Shown: one piece after another, positions 12,754 to 23,597 of the stretch
Layout of the letters: every line of letters starts with the position of its first letter
How positions within the stretch are numbered: the first letter of the stretch is position 1
Assembly: GCA_029379385.1 (NCBI GenBank)
Contig: CM055607.1
Span: 18,600,001-18,664,000 of the forward strand
Reading direction: 5' to 3'
DNA length: 64,000 bases
Source: Quillaja saponaria
Taxonomy: Eukaryota; Streptophyta; Magnoliopsida; Fabales; Quillajaceae
The notes under the pieces: model-generated
The model's database searches: none
Told to the model about the DNA's origin: nothing
The model's input: only the letters and a program-made list of their open reading frames with translations
Program-made: the position numbers and the translations under genes

Positions 12754-13415
12754 TAGAGTAAGCAAATACTAGTATATATATATACGCATATGAATACTAA
12801 GGATTAATATCAACCACAAGATTTTATTAAACATTTGACTTTGACTTAACTATTTCTAAATTTTTGTCTTATTTTCTTTTTCCTTTTTTATCTCCTACTA
12901 ATTTCCTTTCTTGTGTCATTTTTCTTTGTTTTTAAAACTCTTCATTGCCATTGTTTGTTTTCTAGAAACCCTAGCAATTTTTTCACCTCCAACCAAGAGC
13001 TATTCTCTTTTCCCCTTTGTTATGTGTGATTTTCATAGGTTTGATTCCTTTAGTATTTAAGTTGCTGTGGGAGGTGGTTGGGAGAGCATGTTTAGAATGT
13101 TATGGTGTGCCCTAATTCAGCCTTGTGGCTGTTGAATTGAAGGTTGTCCCTGTGTCCTTGTTGTCTAGCTCCAAACCATCTTAAAAAAAATTCTTTCTCA
13201 TGTTATTCAGTAATTGATATGTTCTTTACACCATTGGCTGACTATGTTCTTTTAATTTTTGTATCTTTCTTCATATTACTGCTTACCATTGAAGATTTAT
13301 GCAACACTTACTTAAAATATTTACTTTTGATTCTCAATGCCATCGTTCTTCATCGTGCAATTACAAAACTGATGCTTATGTACATTCATAGGAAATGTAA
13401 CCTCCAAATCGTAGT

Positions 13416-16208
13416 TGTCATACTCTCAAGTAAATGAATGACTGGCCGGAGGAATGGATAACCAACCCCCCTATAACCCTGAATACTCATTTACTGTACA
13501 CCAACTACTCTTAAAAAAAATTATAGTTAAAACTAAGTAAAAACTTGACTAAATCAAAGTAAAATCATGACTTCTTATTACACATAAAATATTTGCTGAA
13601 AAATTTGGCAGAGGTTCCCCTTAAGGTAGAACATGCCCAATAATACATTCATACATACCCTAGCTATAAGTCACCAATAAACCATAATATTCAAGTACAC
13701 AGAGGAGCTCAGCTCCTGACAACACATCAAATTACCACAGTAAATTTAATGTACACTATAATGCATAATGCCTATGGTGACTACAAATATTGTCTTTTGA
13801 ACTTCAAGTGTGTGATCCTATATATACCTTGCCGCAACTGTGTCTACAAGTCATGAATCCTTATGCTACAATCACTAATGTCCTGATACTAGAAAAAAAA
13901 AGATAAAGAAAAGTGTGAGTCACAAGGATTAAATGAGCAAACAACGTACCCTAAAGGTACCAACATTAATCAAAGCACATATATCATAATTTAATCTCAA
14001 GTAACAGTATTAATGTCTTAATTCAATAGTACACTGCACGTACTTGTAGTTCTTATAAAGCCACAATTCACATATTTCACGGTATATATAAATCAATTCA
14101 AATATCTAAAGTTCACAATTCCAAACAAAGTAATCAAAGCATACAAAGCAAGCAAAGGCCCAACTGAGTAACTTAGCCCTGCACAACAATTATCAGCCCT
14201 CGGTAGGCATTTATACGCCCGCACAATAAGTTAATCTCCTTACATAAGCCATCCTATCGGAGCTGAGCACTCGATTCTTATAGAACATTTATTAGAATCA
14301 GAATATCTCAGAATTTCAAATTAGAATATCCTAGGTGCACCTGGATTTCATTCAAAAGTGAAAATCATTTCGGAAAAAAAATTACAACCCTTATCAAAAA
14401 AAAAAAATAAAAAAATTTCAAATAGCAAACATAATTCAAATGCTCAAATTCACATAAACAATTTCACATAACCAAAGTGCACGTAATTCACTCACTTAAC
14501 TCAAGAATGTGATTCGTCAGTTCGTCTAATCTGCGAAGGTGTCAGAATGTCCTCGACATAATCTGGAGCTAAAAATCATAAATTTATATATCATTTACAA
14601 TAATCATTTCATAATTCTTTAATTTCTACATTTATTTATTTAACACGTTATTTATTAACTAACTCCTTCTAAACCTTTTACCGAATATCTTAAAATATAT
14701 TTCAGTTTCCCTCCATGCATACCCTTGTATAATTATAAATGTACTTAAGAAATTGTATACAACTTATTAATTTAACTTTGCCTATACTGCCAATTAGTAA
14801 TTGAACATTTACCTAGTCAATTCAATGTTTCTTAACTAGCCATTTAACTAATAAAGCTTATATCACTTTAGAGTTGATATACATATACCTCTCACTACAC
14901 TCAACATTATCCTATGACTTATTGAATTACACATGTTCCAATTATAGAATTAAACTTAAATTGATTACCTAAAGTTATTCTAGAGTTTAAACTATATATT
15001 CTCATCATGAATATAATTAAATTCTAAACTTCTCTCTCCTAATTCATATAATCATCATCCTTATATCTTATTTTTCTCAACTTTTAACCATTTATTTAAT
15101 CACATCTCTAGCCTAAATTCATCTAATTCTCAACTTGATTCACCAATTATCAAAGATGTAATACACAAATAGCAATTAGACTAATGGAATATTCAAAGGC
15201 TACACTCAGTTACCTAGATTAGGTGTATTGTCAAATTATCTTGTACAATTCCTTTCCCTTAAAACTTCATCACCAATTGACCATGAGACATAAAATTAAA
15301 GTCAAGAATCAAATCCAAACAGGGATGTTATCAAGCTTAAAACTCCTACTACTGCTCTTACACAAAACACAAACAAGCTCCCCAATCACACTCACACAAG
15401 CACTTGGCCGTTATGCAAAGTTGAAAGGGCTGCCATGGTTTTTGAGGCTTGGAATAGAGGCTATTACCAACTCAAAGTTCCCTTACAAACCACCTAAAAT
15501 AGGGCAACAACAAAATAATAGCACAAGATGCCTTTCAATTGAAAACAACCTACACATCACCACCTACAACTTAGATTACGCCAAGAAAAGAAGAAACACA
15601 TCAAGAAAGAAACTTAATCTCACAGTTAGTAGGGAGTTACCAAAACATGGAGGCATTAAAACACTTTCATGACTACAACAATGTGAAGCTTTTAAGCTTA
15701 GAAGGACGAAACCAACGGTAAGGAAGGGAACAAAAACAATTTGCTTGCTTTGTAGGAGATCAAAACCAGCTAAAACAAAATTCTTCACATGGAAATCTAA
15801 TGAAATGGAAATAGAGAGGAAATGACCGAAAGCAACTAGAAAGAGGACAAACCAAAAGCAAGGTCGGTGGCCAAGGAAAAAGGAAAAAGGAGTATGACAA
15901 AATAAAAAATTAAATTAATACAAATAATTGTCCACTTTCTAACTATGTGGTGTGAATTAAATTCAAGTATATATATTGTAATTATTGATCCTTACTTTAT
16001 TGCATACATACACTAAATTTACTTACTAAAACAATTAACCTGAATTCTAAGTTGAAGTTAACCTTATAAAGTGGTGGACTTTAATTTACCAACATATATA
16101 TAAATAACCTCTTATTTTAATTAATTTTATGAAAAATTATTATTTACATATTTATGATAATCTACGTACAACATCCTAAATTGTATGTTAGACAATCGGG
16201 TTATAACA
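13416..16208 (-). mobile_element. Family-A solo LTR, minus strand, nested in LTR2
   Basis: On the minus strand it begins TGTTATAACCCGATTG at 16208. It ends with CCGGCCAGTCATTCATT and then AGTATGACA at 13416, a mutated form of GGGTGTGACA. Flanks are GTAGT (13411-13415) and CTAGT (16209-16213), a 5-bp duplication with one mismatch. Family-A plus-strand LTR sequence resumes after it. It is 2793 bp with no internal region. Small open frames inside it (for example 15223-15672) are not conserved in the other copies. Confidence 0.75.
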
Positions 16209-16650
16209 CTAGTGTTGGAGGTAACCATTGTTCTCTTTCTTTAATAGGCTAGTTTAATTTTAGTTTACAACATTTTTGTTGCATCTGTGGTAAATGGGTA
16301 ACCATCACTAAAGTCATGCATATGATTGTATTCAATGTCGTGGTTCAAAGTCTGGTAAATCCAAAGCTTTTTGTTTTAAATCAAATTAAGTATGTTCTTA
16401 GGAGTTGGGATTATTCTTATTTAGTGTTTGTGGACAATTAAGTTTATGGAATTAAGGAGGAAGAGATTAGAACTTAAAAGTGATGAAATAGATGATAGTT
16501 AAGTGTAAAGGGAAAACTTGAATGAAGCAGAATGTTGTTGGACATATTTACAATTCAAGTCTTGAATATTTTGATTTGTTAAAATAATTTTTAGGTTGAT
16601 TTTGGAATATAATAATATGGGAGTTGTTGGAATGGTGTTAATTTTTGGGG

Positions 16651-16654
<4 letters not shown>

Positions 16655-16687
<33 letters not shown>
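16655..16687. repeat. (AT)n microsatellite in LTR2
   Basis: An uninterrupted AT dinucleotide run in the LTR2 segment right of the nested minus solo LTR. Confidence 0.9.
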
Positions 16688-16689
<2 letters not shown>

Positions 16690-18965
16690 AATGCTCATAC
16701 ACATGAAATGAAGTAATGCTAAGTCTCATACACATGAAATGAAAGTAATCATGCCCTTAAGATGTTTGATAAAATATTTGAAAGAAACTAATGGTAATAT
16801 GGTGAATAGAACTTAATATATTTAAATCTTGGTGGTTAAGTATTATTTAAATGTGAATAAAAAGTTCAAGAACAATTAATAAAGAATTATTAGTTAAGTT
16901 GTTTTTGAAAGGGGAGATTTCATGATTCATAGAAATTAGGTATTTTGGGTGTTTTATAGATTGAATTAGTTTAGAAGTTCAAAAGAGAAAGTGTATCTTA
17001 TGGTCTTAGGATGATATATAAAACATTTCATAACTTGATTCTAGGTATATTTATCACTAGAGCTGTTGGACTGCAGCTGGGTTTATGCTAGATTATAGGT
17101 TATCTTCAATTAAGTTTGGAGAACTTTGTCTAAGGTTGTGGTTTGAATTAGCTTGTGAGCTATGAATAAGAGTTGTTCCTAACATATTAAGGGACAATTA
17201 TGGATATTTTTAGATTTTAGTTTCATGTTATGTGTATTCTGGAGGTATTAGAAGTCATTGGTAGAATTTTCAGGTCCTGATTGTAAATGTTTTGGTGTAA
17301 TTGGTTTTGGAGAGTCTTAAAGGATGAATTAGAATGTAGTACTGAAGATGAATTGTTCCTAACATCTTGATAAGCAATTCTGAAAAATTTCATAATCTGA
17401 TTCCTAGTTATGAGGATCTTATAAGCACTTGGGATCTGGTTCTAGCAACTATAAATTGTGTGTGTGCCCTATTTGTGTTCATATGGGGATTTGAGTAGGG
17501 TTCAAGGCTAATTTTGGGAGAAATTTCTAAATAATAAAGATGACTAATTTCCTGGAGATAATGTTTGGACTTATTTTTGTTGAATTAGGTTAAATATATA
17601 AGTTGGAATCAAGTACATCTCCAAGGTGTGTGTAAAAATGCCTAAGAGAGGTTAATTTTAAATAAATGCATGAAACGTGGTATATTTAGATTTTTGTAAT
17701 TAGAGGATTAAAACCTATGAACTGAAAAATTAAGTAATACTTGGAAAATTTAATTGTAGTTCCGGAACGTGTTGTTGAGCCAACGACAAGAGTGAACACA
17801 AAAGAAAGTAATTAGCAAGATTGAAAAACTTGTAAGTGGATAATGTATTCTCTGGTTGCTAAATTAATATGGGTAATTGTTATGTGCATTTGAATAGATG
17901 TGTTTATATGAAAGTATAAGCATGTGTAGTGTTTACTTTGAGTTATTTGAATTATGCTTGGCATGTGAAATTGTTTGAGTTTGATAAGGGCCAATACAAT
18001 GAATTTTTATACGAAATGATTTTTACAATAGAAATAGAATCCGGATAAATCTAGGATACTTTGTTTTGATATGTGATTTAAAATATTCGAGTAGTTCAGT
18101 CTTGGGTTGGATATGTATGGAGTATATATTTGATGTGCTGGTGCAAAAACTACCCGGTGGGAGGATATATGGTGTGCAAATGCTGAGTTACTCCAATTGG
18201 CCCTTTGGTTAAATTGCTTGATTTGTATGCTTTAATAATTTGATTGATTTGCTTATCTCGTGTATTGTCTCAATGATATTTGTTTGATTTTACATTGTTC
18301 AAATATACGTACATGTGAAATTTAATTATCTTAGAATTTATGTTATTCTGAAATTGCTTGATCTATATATTTTATTCATATATTGAGTGATGCTAGTACC
18401 CTTTGGGCATGTTTTTTTCACTTACTGAGTTCGTGGAACTAACCACTCTCTTGTTGGAAGTTTACAATCACATTAGGGATTTGAGTATCTGATTTGTATT
18501 TTGTAATAGTTTAGTTCATTTGTTGTTATATTATAAAGTGGAGCAGATATCCTTTTGTATATTACTGTTGTTAGTAACTGGTTGAATGTAACCAGTTATT
18601 CTGTGTTTGTATTTTAAGCATGTTCCAATTTATGGGAAACTTTTGCCGAAATTTTTAGTAAATTGTTATATATTTTAGTAAATAAACATTTGTAGTTAAC
18701 TTGTGTTTGTTAAAATTTATTTTTATGCTTTGTTTTGAAGTCAGGTGTTATAACCCGATGTCGCAACTTCGAGTTTCATATATAATGTATAAATTTTAGT
18801 TACAAAGTAATAAATACATAAATAAATCAAAATAAATAAATAACAATGCGATTAATTATAATATAATCAGATATATTATAGTGCATGTTTTAAAAAAAAA
18901 ATTTGTTTGTATGTAATTGGTTGCAATTTGAAAACTTAATCATCTCATTACTTGAATAAACTTGT

Positions 18966-18969
18966 ATAT

Positions 18970-19025
<56 letters not shown>

Positions 19026-19035
19026 GTATATACAT
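18966..19035. repeat. (CA)n(TA)n compound microsatellite in the solo LTR
   Basis: A CA dinucleotide run is followed by a long TA run interrupted by TGTA. A further TA run sits at 19166-19184. Confidence 0.9.
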
Positions 19036-21340
19036 ATGTATTAACCTGTGTGTAATAGAAGAAATAACTTCTAACACCTTATTAACCAACTTTTAACTTA
19101 AAAATTTGCTTGTATGATTTATATGGAGGAGTGTAATAAGTGTGTAAATTACTAGAATTTGTAAATATATATATATATATATATAGATATACACACACCA
19201 AATATTTCAATTCTTGAATTGGATTTTACTTTCCTAATTTTTTTGCTTATTCTTCCCATTTTCTCTTCACTTTCACGATTTTTCCTCCCCCTTTTCTTGG
19301 CTGTTCTAGACTCTCCTGCTCTGCCTCCTTCTCTTGTTGATCCAAAACCTCTCCCTTCCTCATGAGGAGTCGAAGCTCGGCCAAGGACACCCTCTCCTCT
19401 ACAGTGAAGCTTCTCCTCCCAGCCGTGGTAGCTTGTGTTCCAGTCGTTTGTTGTGCAGCCCCTTCTTCTAATTGACAATCCTACCCCTGCAATAGCTAGG
19501 TGTGGCTTGCTAGTGGTTATCTAGTAGGTTAGATGGCCATGGAGTCTCTCATCTTCCGCTGCCATGGATTTCAGCAGAGGTGGAAGGGTGTTGGCGCCAT
19601 GGTGAGCAGTAAGGTTAGATGGCTTGTTAGTATGTTGATTAATTGAAATTGTTAGTATTGTTAAATTGACATAGTATAGTGATTAAATTGGATAGGTATA
19701 TATATAAATATACATACACATTAAGGGAAATAATTTATGTGTTTGATAAAATGTTTACAAGAACACTAAGTAGATTTGATGGCTAATCATTTTAAAAATT
19801 TGAATAAAAGTTCATAATAAGAGCAAAGGGTTGGTGGATGTATTGAGTTAAGGAGTGAATGAAAGTGAGTAGTGGATGTGATTAAAGGAGTGTTAGTTGG
19901 GAATAAAGTGTGGAAAATGAGAGTTAAGTGGTTTTAACGGGGTGCAGAGGGCAGATTTCATGAGTAAGATAAATTCGGTATTTCAAGTGTTTTCGGGATA
20001 GAATTAAATTAAGAGTTCAAAGGAGAAAGTGTAGCTTAGGATCTTGGGATGTTGTCTACAAAATTTCATAGCTTGGTTCCAAATATGTTGTGAGTTATAG
20101 CTATTAGACTCTGACTAGGTTTGGCAGGATTCGTAGTACCCTGTTTTTGGTTCACGTAAGAAATTGAGTGGGTTAATGACAGATTTTAGGCAAAATTTCT
20201 AAATAATAAAGATATATATACTTGTCTATTAATAAACCCAACAAATAGAATTGGATTTCGTTTTTTCCTGCAGTTTTGCAGAATTTGATGTAAATTCAAA
20301 AAATAAACTATATTGATATACAAATCTAAAAATTCAAAAGATATACCATTACAAAGCTACATGTGTCTAGTATTTTATAAATTTTACGAAACTGGATTCG
20401 AAATTTTTTAGAGAAAGATATGACCAATAAAGTGGACACTGGTCCAAACCCCAAGTACGACAGTTTCAACATCTCTAACTCACTAAGTGCTTTCTATCTC
20501 TTCTAATGATTTCTTCTACCCTATGCATTGTCAAGACATTTAAAATAGTCTTTTCATTATTAATCCTATCACATAAAGTGAAATTCATATTAATTGACAT
20601 GTAATAGCTTAATGGAAAATTTTCGTAAAGAAACCTATACAAGTTGAGATAGAAGCTTAGTAATTAAAAGATTATAACAATAATATTTATGAACTAAATA
20701 TTATTTAGGAATACGAATTTCAGTTCTGGATTCTACTATGGACCTGATAAGACGTGTGGACGCAAGTATGAGTGACAAATGGAATCGGTTACTGGTGAGT
20801 GGTTAATTGCTGCCTTTAGGGGCTAGATTAGCATGTGTAATTGTATGTTTATTTGAATATACGTGATATATGGAAAGTAAGCACGTAGAGTATTTAAGTA
20901 ATTTATTTGAATTATGTTTGTTTGATATTGGTTGCTTTGTTCGATATTGGTTATGGTTGATAAGGGCCAACAAAGTGAGGATTTTATGAAAAATGATTTT
21001 TATCTTTGAAATTAAAAAGCTAGGTGCACCTAGGTTGTTTTGATTTAAAATCATAAGAAAATTTTGATTCTGATAAATGTTTTTTTTAAATTGAGTGCTC
21101 AGCCCCGGTGGGATGGATTGTGTACGAAGATCAATTTGTTGTGCGAGCATGTAAATGCCTGGTAGGAGTGATAATGTTGTGCGGGGTTGGGTCACTCATT
21201 GGCCTTTTGATTGCTTTGTGTGATATTGTTGCTCTGCTTTAAATTGTGATCTTGTGTGTCATATAAATTGTAAATTTGTGAAACTTATCACGTATACATG
21301 TTATGTGAAATGTCATATGAGCAATATTACATGATGTTAC

Positions 21341-21494
21341 TATTAGGAATATAATATTATTATATTGTGTAATCCCACATTGTTTAGATGTGGAAGTCTA
21401 TGTTTTATTATTTACTATAAATAAAGCTTATGGGTGTAGGCTTTGAGATATCAATCAAGGCCACAATCCTTTCCTTATTCTATTTTATTTAACA
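21341..21494 (+). repeat. TRIM 5' LTR
   Basis: 154 bp ending TTTAACA, directly followed by the TGGTATCAGAG primer-binding site. It contains TACTATAAATAAAGC, a TATA-like box. Confidence 0.9.
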
Positions 21495-22162
21495 TGGTAT
21501 CAGAGTAGGTTTGAAACCCAAGCCCGATCTTAGCCCTATTTCCAAAAAAAAAAAAAACCCCCTAATCTTCTCTTTCTTTTATCTAGCCGCCACATGAAGA
21601 AAAAGAAGAAGAAAAAAAAAGGGCTTTACCACCAGCTATCATTAAACCTAGTTGTTTCTTCCATTCACGCCTCATTCTAGCGTGTCTCTTTATTGTTGCG
21701 TTTCATTCCAGCAACACGATTATTATTCATCGGGGGTACTGTTCATCAGTATGTCTACCTCTGAAAAAATTGAAATCGCCAATTCTCTTGAAGTTTCACC
21801 ATCTAAAGACGGTTCAACCCCTTTTCTTTTCAAGCCTATTTAGGGTTTGACGGCTCAAAGAGTTTGGCAGCTTAACAATATCTTCATGAACTTCCCGTTG
21901 TGTCTCTTTCCAGCGGTGCTCCTTTTATTTTTCTAGAAAATCCCGTTGTTCAGTTTTCCAAAGGTGCTCTTTTTATTTTTTCCGGAAAAATTCGGCTGTG
22001 TCTCTTTCCAGCCAACACGAGTACTATTCATGGGTACCAGTATGTTCATCAAATGGATTGAAGCTTCACCTAGATTGTTGTCAGTAAAAGGGAGTGTTGA
22101 GATTGGTAATTGGGTTTTATTTGTACAAGATTGAGCATTATAAGCTCCATCTTGAGGGGGAG

Positions 22163-22316
22163 TATTAGAAATATAATATTATTATATTGTGTAGTCCCAC
22201 ATTGTTTAGATGTGGAAGTCTATGTTTTATTATTTACTATAAATAAAGCTTATGGGTGTAGGCTTTGAGATATCAATCAAGGCCACAATCCTTTCCTTAT
22301 TCTATTTTATTTAACA
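22163..22316 (+). repeat. TRIM 3' LTR
   Basis: 154 bp, differing from the 5' LTR at the seventh base (G to A) and in GTGTAATCCC versus GTGTAGTCCC. The GTTAC target duplication follows it. Confidence 0.9.
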
Positions 22317-22967
22317 GTTACTATTTAGGTGCTACATACTTGTATTGTGTGACTGCTAGTACCCTTTGGGTATAATTTCCCACTCATAGAGTCCACAGGA
22401 CTCACCCCTCTCTCGTGGATATTTCTTTTAGTGACAAGAGTTTGGTACATGGCGTCGCCAAGCTTAGAACTTGCCAAATGAGTGTAGCACGATATTTTCA
22501 GGATCTCATACTTGCAGTTAAGGATGAAAATTTGCAGTCACACTAGACCTGTGAAGTGTCTAATTTTGGTATGATGTAAGAGTTTAGTTATTTGTCTTCA
22601 TTAGGATGTGGACGGAGTGAAGCTCCTTGTTGCCTTGGTGTTATTGTTGTGTGAGATCATAAGCATAGGTGTTTGTGTTTTGAGGCATGTTCCATATTGT
22701 TGAGGACCTCTACCAAAATTTTTCAATAAATTGTTAACTGTTTCAAAAAATAAAATTTTGCAATGAACTTTTGTTTTATAAAAGTTACTTTTATCCTTTG
22801 CATGGGCTAAAAGTCATGTGTGTTACTTTGTTTTGAAGTCAGCGTCACGGAGGTTTGGTTCTCCAATCCTCCGGCCAGTCATGCCTCCGTGAGGGATGTG
22901 ACATCAAGGTTACAGAAATTGGTTACACATTCCTTCGGCCCGTCATGCTGTGGGGTGTGACATTAGT

Positions 22968-23597
22968 AGTAATAGATTTTGATTGGTACTAAAATTTATT
23001 AAATTTAATATTATAACTAATTTTATTAGTACTTGGATTCTTTTTAGTTTAATAGAGTTTTGATCGTAGTGAATGTTATAGTAATTAAATTTTATTATTT
23101 TATTTATATCTTTGACAATATAATTGTAATAAAAGTTTTTATTAGTACTAAAATTCTTTTTAATTTAATAGAATGTTAATAGTATTGAATTTTGATAGTT
23201 ATTACATTTTTCTGTGTTTTTTTCTTTACTGTCTCTTCTTTCATAATTATTCTATCTAAAATTTTATAAGCATGAAGTCTCTTGAAGTTTTAATTTATAA
23301 TAGTTAAATCATATATTGATTTATGGCTCTATTTCTTAGTGGAAAGTTTCTTGAGTTAATTTGACTTTTTTTTTCTTTTTGGGGTTCGTGTCTGTGTGTG
23401 TACATGGAACACAAAATTCATTTTCGGGTCCCACAAAATGACTAGAATTAAGTAATAGAATCTTTAGAGAACAAAATTGTATAAGATGATTAAATATAGG
23501 AGAAGAATTTATGTCATTTAATTGATGTCTGTTATTGTTGATGAATTTGAACTCCTAGGTATTTTTATGTATGTAGTTTTTCAAATTAATTGATTAT
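22968..23597 (+). repeat. Right part of host repeat R1 and its unique right flank
   Basis: 22968-23370 matches 28,495-28,890 block by block: TTGGATTCTTTTTAGTTTAATAGAG..., CATAATTATTCTATCTAAAATT..., TTATGGCTCTATTTCTTAGTGG.... It continues the left part at 9575-9657. From 23371 to 23597 the sequence is not repeated in the window and shows no gene. Confidence 0.65.

Larger units (their letters stand above)
21341..22316 (+). mobile_element. TRIM-like non-autonomous LTR retrotransposon, 976 bp, near-intact
   Basis: Two 154-bp LTRs (21341-21494 and 22163-22316) differ at only two positions that I can find. They are flanked by GTTAC on both sides (21336-21340, 22317-22321). A PBS, TGGTATCAGAG, follows the left LTR at 21495. 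A polypurine tract, CTTGAGGGGGA, precedes the right LTR. Both LTRs start TATTAG rather than TGTTAG. The 668-bp interior has no RT, integrase or protease. It carries a short frame around 21750-21843 (MSTSEKIEIANSLEVS...) that resembles the start of a copia-type gag. The structure fits a TRIM or small deletion derivative of Ty1/copia. High LTR identity suggests it is one of the youngest insertions in this window. Confidence 0.9.
18746..22903 (+). mobile_element. Family-A solo LTR, nested near the end of LTR2
   Basis: Begins TGTTATAACCCGATGTC and ends GAGGGATGTGACA at 22903. Flanks are TCAGG (18741-18745) and TCAAG (22904-22908), a 5-bp duplication with one mismatch. The interrupted LTR2 motif (GAAGTCAGG then TTACAG) rejoins across it. 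Without the TRIM (21341-22316 plus its TSD) it is about 3.18 kb. No internal domain remains. It shares the block with CTTGGGATGTTGTCTACA and CCTGGTAGGAGTGATA-like spacers with the copy at 49606-53190. Confidence 0.85.
9663..22962 (+). mobile_element. Ty3/gypsy family-A element, internally deleted, with nested insertions
   Basis: Both ends are flanked by TTAGT (9658-9662 and 22963-22967), a perfect 5-bp target-site duplication, and host repeat R1 continues on either side. It comprises LTR1 (9663-11337), a primer-binding site at 11341, a 1.1-kb internal region with RT and integrase remnants, a polypurine tract near 12410, and LTR2 (from 12422, ending GGGGTGTGACA at 22962). LTR2 is inflated to 10.5 kb by a SINE, a minus-strand solo LTR and a plus-strand solo LTR that itself holds a TRIM. 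The terminal TG of LTR1 is mutated to TA. Confidence 0.85.
12422..22962 (+). repeat. 3' LTR of the composite element, with three direct insertions
   Basis: Starts TGTTATAAACCAATA at 12422. Its own sequence is 12422-13415, 16214-18745 and 22909-22962. Removing the SINE (12669-12753 plus one TSD), the minus solo LTR (13416-16208) and the plus solo LTR (18746-22903) leaves about 3.5 kb, matching the length of other family-A LTRs. The last piece resumes with GGTTACAG after the TCAGG/TCAAG duplication and ends GGGGTGTGACA. Confidence 0.75.

Noticed and set aside
13144..13437. 97-residue open frame
   Set aside because: It spans the LTR2 body and the junction with the nested minus solo LTR, so it is a chance frame.
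15223..15672. 149-residue open frame on the plus strand
   Set aside because: It is antisense to a minus-strand solo LTR and is not kept open in the other family-A LTR copies.
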